Origin: Stercorarius parasiticus
Lineage: Eukaryota > Chordata > Aves > Charadriiformes > Stercorariidae
Direction of reading: 5' to 3'
Assembly (NCBI GenBank): GCA_013396915.1
Contig: VWZL01000324.1
Span: 248,001-312,000 of the forward strand
DNA: 64,000 nucleotides
In this document: piece after piece, positions 36,690-50,899 of the stretch
Layout of the letters: each line of letters opens with the position of its first letter
Position numbering within the stretch: the stretch's first letter is position 1
The notes under the pieces: model-generated
The model's input: the letters and a program-made list of their open reading frames with translations, nothing else
Told to the model about the DNA's origin: nothing
Databases searched by the model: none
Program-made: the position numbers and the translations under genes

Positions 36690-38060
36690 TCAATTTAGTG
36701 GTGAAGGAGAGGTAGGCTGGAAGTAGGGTACAATGGCCTTGAAAGGGAAGGTAAGTAATTTTTATTTGATATATAAAATAGAAGTGAAGGACTCCATAGA
36801 GGAGTTTACACACTCAAAGGGATAAACTAAGGAGACTATCACAACAAGGTATCCCCAAAAGTTATGGTGGTACTAAAGGCTATTTGTCAAGCCTACAGAG
36901 AGGAAAATTGTAGCAACCAAAGAGAGAGCTTGAATGATTTTTTGGCTGTCTGACTAAATTGGAAAGGCCATTAGAACCTTCATACAAATGATGCAGTAAG
37001 ATTAGACATGAGCTTGAGAGAGAGTCTTCAGTAGAAACTGCAACCTAAGTCAAGGAGCAGTAGCCTTTACAGCAATCAAAGGGTATTGCACTATTTCCCT
37101 TAACTTTATTGAACCTGACCAGCAGATAAAATGAAGCATGTGGTTCCTTTTAAAGTTCCAGAAAAAACTAGCTTGCTAAGGTACATGCAGGTGATGTAAA
37201 TCAACAAAAATTAATTCTGATGCCTGGGAGCAGAGGTTTAAAAGCCTTACAGCCTAGACTGGAGCATTGAGCTAAGAGCAATTCTAAGGTGAGAGGTAGA
37301 CTTTCAGAGCAGGAGTTTCTGAGCTACACTGCTCAGTTAGAAGAAGGCCAATGTTTTCTTTAGTTGTTACTAATTGGGTACTATTAGTCTGTTATTTTGG
37401 CTTAGTAGGGAATAAGATATTTTGCAATCTGATATTTGAACTATTGTGGTAGCCTTGGAACTTCTCCATAGAACTGGCCCAGAGTTAGGTATGCATATGT
37501 TAGCAGATGACAGAGAGACTACATCTTCAGTTTAGAATAAAGACCTAGGATATGCAAATTCTCAGCATGGACATGGCTGGTGAGCTTATGGATTAGGCTC
37601 CCTAAGGGAGAAAAGACTCTTATGCCCCTGCCAGACTCTTCAAATAGACAGAAATGAGGTAAGACAAATGTCTACCTACTTAAAAGAGGAAAAGATCCAA
37701 GATAATGCTATATCTAGTGCAGAATGAAAGCGGAGGTGGAGAGAAGAGAAGGTCTGAGAGTTCAGTTAAATGCGGTGAAAAGGCAGCTGGAATTATGGAT
37801 GTGGTTGCGGTTTGTTTTGGTCATTGGAAATCTGTTCACACTGCAGGATATCTGTAAGAGAAATAATAGAAGTAGATGTTAGAGGTGAGTCAGGTTTGCT
37901 TTCTTCATTGAAGAAATTAGTTATTGATGGAGAAAAGCGATGAATGAAGAGATTCTTCAGGGGTATTAGCAGAAGATAGGGAAGAAGACAAGGAGAATAA
38001 AGATGGGGGAGTAGTGAAGAAATAAAATGAGTAGACTGAATGTCGTTAGGTCAAATAGGA
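36690..38060 (-). mobile_element. Ancient L2-type LINE, reverse transcriptase relic
   Basis: A long decayed L2-class LINE read on the - strand. Landmarks appear in the right order from high to low coordinate. An AAF box followed by decayed residues lies near 37767-37790, where reverse transcriptase motif A (S-AAFDTVDH) is expected. A degraded YADD region lies at about 37530-37600, with SLG-L-like sequence before it. QTAKKSFKLSLW lies at about 36915-36952, matching the TAK-LI-ALI-SRLDYCN block. Finally YIK-stop-KLLTFPFKAI lies at 36732-36773, matching the RIK-KLLTFTFKAI block that follows HWLP. Frames are broken by many stops and indels, so it is a fossil. Its orientation is opposite to every CR1 piece here. 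Edges are approximate. Confidence 0.6.
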
Positions 38061-39289
38061 TGTGTTATATAGAGATAACGAGTGATTTTACTCAAAATCA
38101 AATAGTTTTTTAAGAGGAATTTGAATATGCCATTGGACCTCAGTTATCACAGTAAGAGGCAACCTCTTCGATGTCTAGCCCTGGCTGGATTTGAACTAAC
38201 ACATTGGACAGAAGCAGCTGTTGTGTTAAGGGAAAGAGCCCTCTCCAGATAGATCTCCTGTTCTGTTGTTCGTCAAGGCACAGCGTGCTCTGACTCCACA
38301 AAGAGCTCACCTTGGTCATGTGGCTCTTCAACAGTGAGCAAAGGAAGAAAATGAGGTCCTCTGCTTAAAAACTTGCAGTCAAAAAAAAAGCCACCAAACA
38401 AAAACCTACTGCTTTCAGTAATTTTTGTACTGCATTAAAGTCAGGTTCTAATGTTCCTGTAAGTTTTCAAGAAAATAATCATTGCATTTTGTCTATTTGA
38501 CTTCCATCTCTCTAAGCTATCACAGCAGCCATTTCAAGAGAAGAATTGAGGAACTATTGGTAACATTTGGGCAATGGCTAATGAAAGTTTAATTAATACA
38601 ATATTAAGAACACCCTTTTATGTTTATAGGTTATTCACCACTCACTCATTGTCACATTGCAAGTGTGTATTTGGGGGAAACAGGCTAGCTTCTCAGCTGC
38701 AGAAAACTGCTACATTACAATACTTGAATTAGGGATACAATCCTACTGGGATCCAGCAGTAGAGGCTCTTGAACCCAGACTAGGGTTGGATTTGAAGTTC
38801 ACGATGTAGAAAAATATATTTGTATTTAACTCATACCTGGAAAGTCCACACATGAGCAAGTCAAGTATTATTGGTAAGTAGCATTTACATACCCAGGTTA
38901 AGCATTTGGAGGACGAGTCTTCATATCTCTGAACGTCTAACGATAATTGGCCTCCAAGATTGTGTAGTTCATAGGATTAAGCTCAAATAATAGTTTTACA
39001 CTGAAATATCGCTAATCTAAGAAGGACTTCTTTGCAATACACCCATATGAAAAACTGCAAGAAGACTTTTTGTATAGTTATGTGGGCTACTGAGTAAGGA
39101 CTTTTAGTTGGGAACAATACGCAGATGTGGATGCATTTGATGGGAGGGAAAAGGTGACCTGCACACCAGCACAACCACGCCTTGTCACTCAGCACGTGTG
39201 ATAGAGAACCAATAGGGTATAATCAGGCTCTGCTATCCCTATTCCAATTCGTTTCTGAAGTCATTAACTTGCACCAGCTCTGGTCTCAC
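38061..39289. other. Unique non-coding sequence
   Basis: No gene is supported. The block 38440-38660 is AT-rich with TTTAATTAATAC and could be conserved. Confidence 0.5.
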
Positions 39290-39360
39290 TCATGAGGGTA
39301 TAAATCAGAAATAAACCCAAATCCAGTGATACACAGTTCTACGGGGATAAGAGCAAGGCT
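39290..39360. mobile_element. Degraded palindromic MITE remnant
   Basis: GGGTATAAATCAGAAATAAA then CCAGTGATACACAGTTCTAC resembles the GTGTAAATCAG-AATAACTCC and GTTACACCAGTGTAA arms of the hairpin family at 10001. It is strongly diverged, so the call is tentative. Confidence 0.3.
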
Positions 39361-42300
39361 ACTTGTCTTCAGACAGGCATGCACCTTGGCTTTAACATCC
39401 TTGCAGTATAAACATGCTTTTGAGAAATGAACTATCACAGGTTTTTCTTGTTTCAGTCCAGTTTTGCCAATAGAAAACCAGCCTCGAGTGTGCATTGCAC
39501 AGAGGCATGGAAATTGCAGAAGCTGACATTATACTTCACACTATTATGAATCATATTTTTGTAACTGGGACAGGAAGAAATCTCTTCAATATAAAGACAT
39601 TATATTATGATCGCTCTGCTATTAAAAGATTATCTGAGGAAAAAAAAAACCCAAATTGTGGCATTGGAATAAGTGATTTATATAAATTTCATACTCAAGG
39701 AATGAGCAAACATTATACTAAGGAAACTGGAAACTAGAAAATTTAAAGTACTTCATAAAAAGAACAAAAACACATTTCTTGAATAGGCCTATTGTTCTTT
39801 AAAATGAGAGAAAATAGTAACTATCATAGCTATTCATTGCTCTCTATAAAAGCAAAATATTTTTTTCATTATAAAGAAAATCACTGCATGGATTTAACTT
39901 AAAGTATTTTAATTGACAAAACTAGACCATTTTCCTACCCCTTGAAATAAAAAAGCTTAAGAATTATGTAGGGGCTTAATTTGTTATATGAAAAGACTTA
40001 ACCTTTTTATCTCTAGAGAATTCTCGTTTCTCAAGCTATTGGTGCTCTATTTCATATACTCCAATGGGTGGGCATGTATGAGCAGGCATGTTAACTTTTT
40101 ATTATACATTATTTGGGGACAGAAGTTAGGCACACGATGGCTATATCTTAAAGCAGAACTCTCGTTCTCGTGAGTGTCAAAGATGAATTTGTCATAATTT
40201 CAGCTGTATAGCTACTGTTTGCCTTACTGTTTTAAAGGCCGGGTTTTAGGTGTCTTTTGGGTGGATGAACAAAGGCAGGGAGGAACAAGGACAGTCCTCT
40301 TTGTGTGGCCGGTACAATTGCACTTAGTTTAAGGAAGGAAGTGAGGTCCGTGACCTTGCCTTGCTCCACACTGTGGAGGGTACACCATCCTAAAGGCAAA
40401 CATTAATTGGAAGCCTGTTTCAGTTAGAAAAGGAAAGACACAAAAATTGGGTGTACGTGAAGGAAGCAGAAGGAAAACGAAGGGGGAAAGCCAGTGGGGG
40501 TAGGCAGGTTAGTGCGAAGCGCTCAGTGTAATGTCTGTGCAGTTCAGGGTGGCGCTGAGGGCAGACTTTGAACATGATGTGCTGGGACAACACAACAACA
40601 ACATTTAGCAAACTTTTTGAAGGGCTGACAATGTACAATGCTTGGCTGCAGAACAGTTCTGGATAGACTTGAAGAGGGAAGAAGGAGAGAGAGAATGGGC
40701 TTATGTTCATCATGGTTCAGGGCACACAAGCCCCCACCCTCTGCTGCATTTTTAGGTAATATACCTTTTAAAAGGGTATCTGATAGACCTTTTTTCTGCC
40801 TGCTGACCAGCATCCTGGCCCCTGTAATAGGTACTCTCCAGGTGCCCCTTTAAGCTGGATGCAGCTGCTGTGCTTAATTCACCATTATGTACCCTTCTCT
40901 CGCCATTGCTGGGAATAGCCATTAAAAACCCTCCGAGAGTCTATGTTTTCTTCTCTTCCTTGCTGGTTCTGATTTTGCTGCTGCTAGCCCTCTGCTCCCT
41001 CTGGAAAGGGTTTTCAGACAGAACCATCCTTCAAGAAATATGATCTCTGAAGTGGAATATTATCTGAAGAAGACAGCTGGTTTATTGTCCTTACCTAATA
41101 TACTTGTCCCCAAGTACACTTGCGTATCTGTTACATATTTAGGCCTTAAGGGTTGGATTTTTTCCCCCAAACTGGTTGAATTCTGAGATATTCTGCAGGT
41201 GACAAGTTCGCGTACTACAGAAGCACAATGAGGTGTGAACAGTTCAATTGCCAGCATGGAAGAAAAATTATTATAACCTGCATGGTTTATAAAGCTTTAT
41301 ATTTGGAAATCATATACTCAAACCCCAGCCTGCCAGGTAATTAATTGGTGGTATGAAGCCAGTTGAGGAAGTGGATGGCTTTTGGTACTCAAACACTGTG
41401 AATGTTTTACTTCCTGCATGTGTCTACTTCATAACCAAAAGCATCTGAACATAAAAGATTCTGCAGCATCTTCAGAAACATCAGCGAGCCTCGGTAAAAT
41501 AGCTGAACCTTGACTCAGCCCCTTAGGAGCTGTTATAAAACCATTTTTGTGAAGTAAAGGAGAAGGATGGGTGGGAAAAAGAAAAACAGATTTTGTCACT
41601 CCCGAAATATGCTCAGATTCAACCTTCACTAACCCCATTGTGTAAAACATACTGAAAATTATTAAGAGAAAGCTTGCAAGTGTAAATATACTTATTCTCA
41701 ATGAAATCAACACCATCAAACTGATTTGTAACTATTCCCTTAATACTGCTATAAACTTTACTGCAGTGAAAACACTGGCTATACAGATTGCTTTCCTCTT
41801 CCTCAGGATGTGTTTCACCTTTGTGGCATTGCCACTATAAATCTCATGGTCCAACAACCCCTTGTCTGCAAGTGATTTCAAGCACTATCATAAAAACGAA
41901 ACAGACAGACTTAATTTGAGTTCCAGACTTAAGGAAACTCAACTAAAATATTAGCATAATTTCACTGAAGACGGAGGAAATTGTTAAAATATGTGTATTA
42001 GAGAGTGTCTGCAATTCAATACACCTCTTAGCTGGCTCTTGGGTGCCACCCAGTGATTGATTTAACAGCAGGTTTGTAATGGTGTCTGTGGTGCACCACA
42101 GGCCACGTTAATAAGCAGCACTGATCACAGGAGATCAGAAACAAGAATGTTAGGAAGTATAAGGAGATTCATGACATGTTAAATCTGAACCTGTGAATAA
42201 TAAGCTCTAAGTCTGATGGATTTAGTGCTTGGAGAATTTCTATGTGGAACAATGCTCCTGTTTGTTTCACAGAGGGGCTGACTGATCAGGCAAACGTTGC

Positions 42301-44017
42301 GCATGTTTCTTCCTGAAAGAAATTATGGAACCTTGTACTCCTTTGATTTTTTGTATTTTTTTCCTTCTGAAAATATGTAGTTACTGTTTTAAGATCATAG
42401 CGGTGCTCTGCTTTCCACCAAAATAACAAAGCCGTTTTCATGCAGAAAGAATACCTGTTTTTCTGATGGTTGTTTTTTAAATACTGCAAAACCATTGAAA
42501 AAAGTGCTAGTTAAATGCTAAAAGGGGTGTGATGACAATTTGTTAAAATAGTGGTCCTGAGGTTAAAAAGTCCCTTCCAGTGATACTGCGTGACAGCCTG
42601 CCTTTGTCCCAAGAGAAAGTGGCCGTGCACTGATTGCTATGCTGGTTCACGGGTCTTCACAGACAGAACTTGACAACAATTTACAAATATTGGTGTGAAA
42701 AAGATTTCTCCTACAGGTAGCTATTTAATCTCACAGGAAAGGCACAATGATTTCTAATAGTTGAATGAGAAAGACAGCACATGTTTTTCAAAGTGGAGGA
42801 ATTGAAACAACCTCTCTCAAAGCACGGCTGGTTCATCAATACTGGAGTTTTAATTGAGGGATAAGATGTCTTTCACAAAGCGAGGCTGCAACTGAAACTA
42901 GAAGGATAGTTTTGGTGCAAAAATAATTAGGTGAAAGGAGTAGAATTAAACTACCAAAATGGGCCCTTCTTGTCTCAAAATGTATTACTCTTTAGAGTGG
43001 GACAAAAGATTACACGGGGGTAGTACAAAAGAGTTTTACCCTGTGTGTCAATGCCTGGCTGCTGTGCTACGTACCAGCAACTCTGCAACTCTGTTCCCTA
43101 AAATAGTTTGCAGAAGCTTAAAATTTTACATGCTGCTTCTGGCGGTTCCTTTGAAAGGTAGATATTCTATCCAACCTTGAAGTGAAAAATCTCTTCCTCT
43201 TGCTCTTAAGTTTACATTAGCTGGAGTAGGTAGAAGATACCAAATTATCAAGTTAATTAAACATATATGAATGCCAGGAAATTAAAGATTGTGGCCCTCA
43301 TTTCACATCCCATACAACACCATGGTCTTGTGATTTCTTAGAGGGTTTAGCAGAGTTTATCGGGTGAGGAGACAACTTTACCTAGAGATTTAGCATTGGA
43401 CATCACGTTTTGCACAGCATTTTTCATTTCAGAAGTCAGTTTAATGGAGTAAAATAGAAGCGTGTTTTGGGTAGGCTAGTAAGTGACCAGCAAGTCCAAT
43501 GTTAGCACCTTCCCTCTCCAAGCGAAGGAGGAGGTTTTGAATTGAGTACCTTTGGGCTGCAAGGAGAGAACAGGATTCTGTCAGCCTAATCTCATTATAC
43601 TTGTAGCCATTACAGTCAAAATGAGTTTCCTCTGCCTTAGTTTGGGTTGGAGTCAAAGCCAGTTCTCAGAGGAAAAGGGTCATTACATTAAGGTAGTAAG
43701 TTACTAAATTGAGCTTCCTATTATACTGGGGTATGTACATTCATGTTTTCTTTAACCAGAGGGAGATGAGATGAATAATCCAGGTATTATTCAGTGATTG
43801 GAGTCATACATTTTGTTCTGATGGATGAAATAAGAATAGGCAATCAAATGAAATATATAAAATGCTAATTGTGCGAGAAATGGACTGGGACCAAGATCTT
43901 GTTCAGAATACCCTCACACTTTGAGAAGACGCAGCATTAGGCCAGCGCTTGTGGCTCAGGCTCATCTTAAATGAAGTGAAATGAATAAATATATGCCATA
44001 GTAATCAATATTCTTTT
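39361..44017. other. Long unique non-coding stretch
   Basis: No gene, RNA or transposon is recognised in about 4.6 kb. Frames such as 39495-39737 (+) and 40420-40713 (-) are short and featureless. Confidence 0.5.
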
Positions 44018-44129
44018 GGCCGTGATCCTGCAAACATATGTGAATAATTTTGTCCATGTGAGTTCAATTAGATTATTCATATGCACAGTGTTAACTCAGA
44101 TATGTAAGTGTTTGCATTATTGGAATCCC
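44018..44129. mobile_element. Palindromic MITE, GATCCTGCAAAC family
   Basis: The left end GGCCGTGATCCTGCAAACAT and the right end TATGTAAGTGTTTGCATTAT then TGGAATCC are imperfect inverted repeats (CCTGCAAACA against TGTTTGCA). The middle has CCATGTGAGTTCAATTAGAT, near the CATGTGAGTAGTCCCATTGA centre known from amniote hairpin elements with these ends. It is about 112 bases, non-coding and decayed. Confidence 0.55.
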
Positions 44130-47100
44130 AGTTTATGGATTTTCATGAAGAGCCAAAATCTACAAGGAAAAGCTCAAATACCACAAATGTTCACGCAAGT
44201 ATTTGCGCGGAGGGATACAGCCTTGTTGTACTCAATGCATGAAGTTGCCTACATACACACCACTTTGCAAATCAAGAAAGGATAAGTCTCCCATGCTGCA
44301 ATATTTCATGTGCTTAAAATATTTAATTTGTTCAAGCATAGTTAAATATTAATTAATTTGATGGCCAACGTAGAAGCCTTTTATTAAATCTGTAACAGAT
44401 CTTATATATCATTCCTAAGTTTTGGGCAATTCACGTGAATTCAAAATGTCTTTTCATTTTTTTCCCTTTGCATCAGGCTGTAAGAAATTTTGAGGTGTTC
44501 CAGTCTAGATTCAGTACACAGAAATGATGGTTAATGAATTTCTAATTTAGATGAATACAGTATTACCTAGCAGTGACTGACTACTGCAGCACCCCCTTCC
44601 ATACTTCTTTACAAATGTGAAAACAATTGCAATGTCATGATTAAAACACATTTTTATATTGATGAATTAATCATACAAAAGTATGTGCAAGGGCTGTGCC
44701 AGGGTTGGGGCGCATGCCCAGGACACCTGGTTACAGGTGCAAAATGAACTTCCGAGGGGATGTGCTGATAATAGCATCCTCTGTTGCCTCTTTCTGTCTT
44801 CCTATCAGAAAGGTAGGCATGATGGTGCTTTTCTATCGTGTGAGGGTAAAGAGCAGAGGCTGAAGGAAGTTCTTTCTCTTCAAGCAGGGGAACAGTACAC
44901 CTGTCATTCAAGAAACAGTCAATATCCCTTAACTAATGAGGGAGTTGAATTAAAAAAAAAACCAAAACAAAAAGCACAGGCCACATGAAAGTCCAGCCAG
45001 GGGTCCAAACCAACAATGTTTCACTGAATTTTGAGTCCAAAAACCAAGGTGGTTATAGGCAGCATAACTGTATATTAGTTTGGTGGCATTTTGTGAGCGA
45101 CAAAGCGAAGAGAAACTGTAAGGCTGGGAGAGAGAACTGGAACAAGCCCTATATGTGACTGACTGAGGAAAAGTTTGGAGAGGGAGCTTTTCAGTCAGGT
45201 GCTGGCTTGAAAAGGTACAGAGTTTTCTGAAAAAAGCCCCTGTTTTCTTTGCTCTTTGGCTCTTGCCTGCAAGGACAAGGGATTTTCTATATTCTTTGGA
45301 AGTGAACAGAAATCATTGGATTCTGTTATCACATCCTTCTTCCCAAGTGAAAAAACATAATTGCCAGAAATGAAATCTGTGGTAGCCACTTGAGAGGAAG
45401 GTGACATGTCAGATTTAAGAGGATGTAAGGGCTCAGATACTATGGGGCTGTGCTCTGACAGTATCGACCTGTGTGATCACCACTGGCTCTAGACACGGTT
45501 AGCAGCTATGCTCCTGCGTTACTCACTCATCCACTCAGGCACTGTTGAGAGCTTTGAGTCTTTCTCTCCATGCAGGCCCAGGCTAAAGCTGTAGAAAACT
45601 TATTGAAGGACTACAGTGAGCTTCCTTCTGTTCAGGGGTAGTCACAAGTACTTCTTGGCCGCAGTGTCTCACCCCAGCTGCATGTAACTTAAATAGGTGT
45701 GGTAAAGGTACTGTAAATTCCTCAGCAGAATATGCTTCAGATCAAATCGTTATTAAATCATTGTTTATCCTTGAGAAACACTTTGTTAGCAAGAAACTTT
45801 CCCCCTATCTCTCTAACATCTGCTAACTGAAAATGCTGAAGTCTTTTTTTCCTTTCCCAGTCTTCCAAACTAATATTGATTTTGCTTCAGCTAAAAATAG
45901 TTCAGTGGGAAAATGTCATTCAGAGGTGCCAGCTGACTGAAGAAGAAAAAGGATAACATCTCATAAAACACAGAGTAGAACTGAAAATTAAATTTTGATA
46001 TTAGTCTGCTACTCTCAGTGGATCATGTTAAATTTTACATGCAAGGAAGTATGCATGATAAAATATTGCTATGATTCCTTTTAATTCTACGGCAGAGGAA
46101 AATTTTGTTGGAAAGACTGTTTTTAAAACTGAAAAAACACAGCAGATTTATTTTAGTTTTGTCTACCAAGATCCATCCATTTCACGGTAATTTTGCAGTG
46201 AGGCATACTGAAAAGGAACCAAATTCAACAGAGTATGACCCTCACTCTGACAGGTTTTGGGTTAGCTTGGTGTATATTTAAAGCAAGACTCATTTTAGTA
46301 GAACACTGCACTGCGTCCGCTCCTACCACTAGGATATTCACAACTGTACGAGATCACGATCCCTATGCCATTAGTTGTTGTCTGTGCTGTCTATTGAAAC
46401 CTTCTTCCAGAAAAAATCTCCTTCTCTTTAGGAATAAGGCTTCCTTACTCCAGTTGCTGCACCCTGACCTGCCTTGGTTAGTACCTTTCTTGGAGGCAGG
46501 ACAACAAACCTTGCCCAAACCAGGCCTTTTTCTCCACGTGGAACACAACCGTGATTGTAACAAATTTCACTCTGTTCAGGTCATTCCAGCAGTAAGTAAA
46601 GTGGTTCCCAGCAGCGTGCTGTGTGCCCTGACTGACTTTTGTTACGTTTGCTTTGCATTTTCAGCTTTCTCCCAGGAAGAGAAGTAGACACATAGGGATT
46701 TTTTGGGTATGGTTTTGTTTATTTCAATGTGAACAGGACTGTGTCTGATGTTAATGGTGGTAAGGTTGAAGGAACTTGCATTGCAGGTAGAGAGCAGTAC
46801 AGGACCTTATTTTTTAGTCTTAGAAGGAATTTTCCTCTCCCTGTAGATGAGTTTTACACTTATGTAGGAAGTTTTATAGTTTTGACGTATAGCTGTACTG
46901 GCAATTATTTCGTTGTGTAAAGCAGTGCTTGAGATATGGGGAAACAAGCCCACTTAAAACCTTAAAGATATGTGCTGAGCATTTCAAGTAATAAGTATCT
47001 GTGTTTTCCTGGATAGTCTGTGGGAACTTAATGTCTGTATTGGGTCACACCAAAGATATGCTAAATTTACTGGTGGCTAGGGCTACTGGCTCCTCTAGCT

Positions 47101-50075
47101 TCCTGGAGGAAATGTCCAGAGCTGAATGCTTAGGAATGGCACAGGTACAGAGCATTACTTCACATGATAATGCTCCCTCTCTTATGGCAATTTACTGCTT
47201 GGGGACTTCATGAGCTGAAAGTTGAATCTGCATAGTTGTACTTAGTAACTGTTGGCAGATGTCTGTTATGTACGTTTGTTCCATCTACTTATTAAACAAT
47301 TCAGATTTTTGATACTTATTTTGTCCTGAGATAATTGAATACAAAAATTACTTTTGAGATTGCTTCTTTTAAAACTCCGGCCATTTTTCTTGATGTGCCC
47401 TAGTTTCTGAACCAGGAAGGCACTCTGGAGAGTAGAAAACAAGCCTGATGTGCTTATAGCAATCAGTGTTGGTTGAAAGCTACACTCAGGAGTTCTGCAT
47501 TTGGTTTTAATTAGTGCATTATTCCCATAGCTCTGGCATGCACCTATAAATTAGCAGAGAAGGGGGTATAACCAAATGCAAATGAAGGGAGAAGTTCATG
47601 TTGCTTAGTCCTGAATTTAAAGAGTAGCACTGAGAGATGCTTTAAATAAACTCTCCAATCATTTGTGATCATAGATGGATTAAATGATCCATTCTTGAAC
47701 TCACAAGATCATAATTAATGATCAAAACCTCTTGTAGCAATGAATTTATTTGGGATCATCCGGAATGCAAAGCATCCTCCTAATGACAAAGAGAGATACC
47801 AAATATCAGAGAGAAAGAAATGAAGACCTCTCTCCAGGTTTCTTGGTTGAAAAGTGGATGGGGAATAAGACAATCCCTTCCCACCTTCCAAGGTTGTCCC
47901 ACCCCCAAAGGCAAGCAATGACTTTGTGACAGTTCAGGCTCGTGGGACCTGAAGGTTTTGCTTCTACTTGGGTTGTTCTATGTGTTTGTTTTCAGAAAGA
48001 AAATGTTATTGCTGAACTAGATTTTCCTTTGTTTGTGCTATTTTGCCAGTGAGCATCACTGCATCAAGGCTTTTTTTAACCTCACCAACTCTGACTGAAT
48101 TGAATGTCTTCCTTTGGAAAAACTCTACTGTTTCTTGTCCTATACTTTAAACACTGATTTGTTGTCCATGTCCCTTACGATAAGGACTCTAAGTGTATAA
48201 GTAATTTCTCTCTTCATGTATTATTTTAGAAATTCTTCTACTGTAAATGAGTTGGAGTAAAACCTTTCATTTATGAGCCTCTTCTGTTACATGGCACTGG
48301 CAAATGGTTAGCTAGTAACTGGGACAAGAGCATTCACTAATTCCAGACAGGCCACTGAGTGACTGACAGATGACAGGGACACACGAGTAAGAAGCCTCAT
48401 TTCTCTCTGCAGATCTTCAAATCCATCCCATTGTCTGTACTCTATGCATTTTATTTCCATGCAACGTTCAAAACCGGAAAAAGTCTGCCATCACTTCTAA
48501 TCCCATGCACTGCCCAAGCATTTTTGACCAATGCTTTCAACTGTACTGGCAGTGCTGAGTGTGAGGATCATTTGCTTCTACACATGTATACATTTTGTTA
48601 TTTCTGAATTTGAAGGCATAAGAGAATATATTTAAGAAAAGTCACATAACTAGAATACAGTAAGATAGTGTGACTCCCCACTATAGCACCAGTGTATTGG
48701 TATTTCTGTTGAAAGAAGTAAGTCAAGTTATGGAAAAATCAATACTGCCTCCAATAAAGTTTCCTGCTAAAATCAACACCAGGCTTTTTTCTGTTTGTGT
48801 TAATCTCAGGCAGCCAGATAAAATAGCCTCTTTTACTTATCTCCTACTCCAAACAAAGTTGCTCCTACTTCACCCTGAGGTAGAGCGTAGTATACCAAAT
48901 CAATAGCACCAATTATACCAAAGTATAGTATGCAAGAATATAAAATATAATGTACTGTGTTTAAAGTTGAAAAGGTAAGATAGGTATGAAAAAAATGTGA
49001 GGTTAATGCTCATAATGTTTCTGTTCATTGAAACAGTGTTGAAATGGATGTTTGTTTAATCATTTATGCAGAAAACCTGCCCCTTTGAATGTTTTGCCTG
49101 TGAATCCTGCCTGTTGTGTCCATTTATTAGGTTTGTTGTTCACCAGGATCTACAGACCATTTTGTAAGACAGTATCACACAGTTGGAAGATTCCCTTAAA
49201 AAGGAAAGGTCAGCTGAGTAGGGTCTAAAGCATAACTTCATTTGCATAGGCTTGGAGTCTAAATGTTTACTATTAACAAATGTTTAAGAGTGCATTCCTT
49301 ATTATGACCCACCATACAGAAAGTTCAGAGTATATCAGTTAACATTTATGTTTTTCAGAGGAACAAATAACTGCCACAAGGTATATATCTTTCTGTATAC
49401 CCAGATCACTCTATTGGGCACACTTGAAAAGAATGCAAAATTAACATGAATCTGCATATTGTAGAACCAGTACGAAAACCCATATATATCAATGCACATG
49501 ACTTTTAGGTTTTTTGAAACAGCGTTAAAAGGAATGAAAACAGACAAATGTTTATCTGCTGAGTGATATTGAAAACTGGCACCTTTGAATGTTTTGGCTG
49601 TGAAGGCTGACAGTGATAAATCACTTTCCAACAGCTGTGGACAGCTGTTTAAGTCTGGGGTCTAGAGAGCTTAATTGGGGAAGTGTGTTATAAAATTAAA
49701 GTGCCAATGGCTCATTAAGTTACGTGGCGATTTTGTGCGGCAAGCCAATAACACTGCATTCCAGGCTTTGGGAAAGGACATGCCTAACTCTCTGCTAATG
49801 AAGGGCTTGTCGAAGAATGCAGGTTTGCCAAACTGCAGTGTTTTCATAGGAGAGCATCTGTGAAAGAAGACTCAGAGGGAGAAGCTATTTACAAGTAAGA
49901 GTTTATTGTAGCGAGAGCAGATTTCTAACCCTTCCTATACTGATGCCCTGGGCATGTTTACCTTGTTGGTAAGCTACTGGGATACCTTAAATGCAGAGGG
50001 AGGACTATCAAACCTCATGTGATAAATAACCATTTCTCTGGAAAGACCATATTCCTCTCAAAGCAAATACATTTA
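44130..50075. other. Long unique non-coding stretch
   Basis: No gene is supported in about 5.9 kb. The + strand frame at 46235-46687 (150 codons) has no recognised domain and is overlapped by one on the - strand. An A-rich tract lies at 44950-44975. Confidence 0.5.
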
Positions 50076-50112
50076 TAAAAAAAATCAAAACAACCAAAAC
50101 CCAAACCCCAAA
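50076..50112. repeat. A-rich low-complexity tract
   Basis: An A-rich sequence with CAAAACAACC and AAACCCAAACCCC units. This is simple sequence. Confidence 0.8.
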
Positions 50113-50899
50113 TGTTGATGCACCCCACCAGCATAGGGAAAAAAATACGTTTTCCAGAGTAACCAGAGGATTGAAAAATAGAGATAGGAGGAAAGCAAAG
50201 TGGGGTGAAGGAGAGGAAGTGTATTACAGCCACAAGGATAATTTGCAGGAATGTGTTGTCATCTTTTAAATACTTTATTTACATTGATTTATTCATATAG
50301 CAGGAATTACAAATATTTGGCTATTTTAATCTGTAGTTGGCTACAGAAAATATCACCCGTACTAGTGGTGCTATGAATTGTAGGATGGGAACAGGGGGAA
50401 AGCTGACTCCGAGTGCCGTAGCTTGCATAATCATTGCAAACGTTCTGGCTACCGCCCGTGCAGAGTGCAACCAGCTTCACACTCCCTCCTCTCCAAAGGG
50501 GTTAGAGGGCCACCAAACCTGCAGAAGATTTTCCCTGTGGCAGTAGAGGGCTAAGGCCACAACTCCACATAGCAATTTGGCTTAGAGACAGGTTGTAACA
50601 TGTCAGAATTGCCCTGCATGAGCTCCCCAAAGTAACTACAAGTACAAAAGTACTGAAGGAAGGACCAAAACACGAACAATATCATCCGAGGGATGATTTA
50701 TTAAGCCATCTTTCAAGTGACAATGTGGAAATTTGAGACATATTCTCACCATTTCTTTCATTTCTTCACCCAAATATTTTCATTCACATTTTAATTAAAG
50801 ATTTATGTCAAATGGCAGAACATAAAACTCATTCATAAGGCTGTCCTGTTCTTAAATTGCTTACTTGCATTGCTTGGGATTTTCCCTGTTTCCCATTTC
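50113..50899. other. Unique non-coding sequence
   Basis: No gene or repeat is recognised. Confidence 0.5.

Noticed and set aside
46235..46687. 150-codon + strand frame
   Set aside because: Overlapped by a minus-strand frame, no recognised domain, no support beyond openness.
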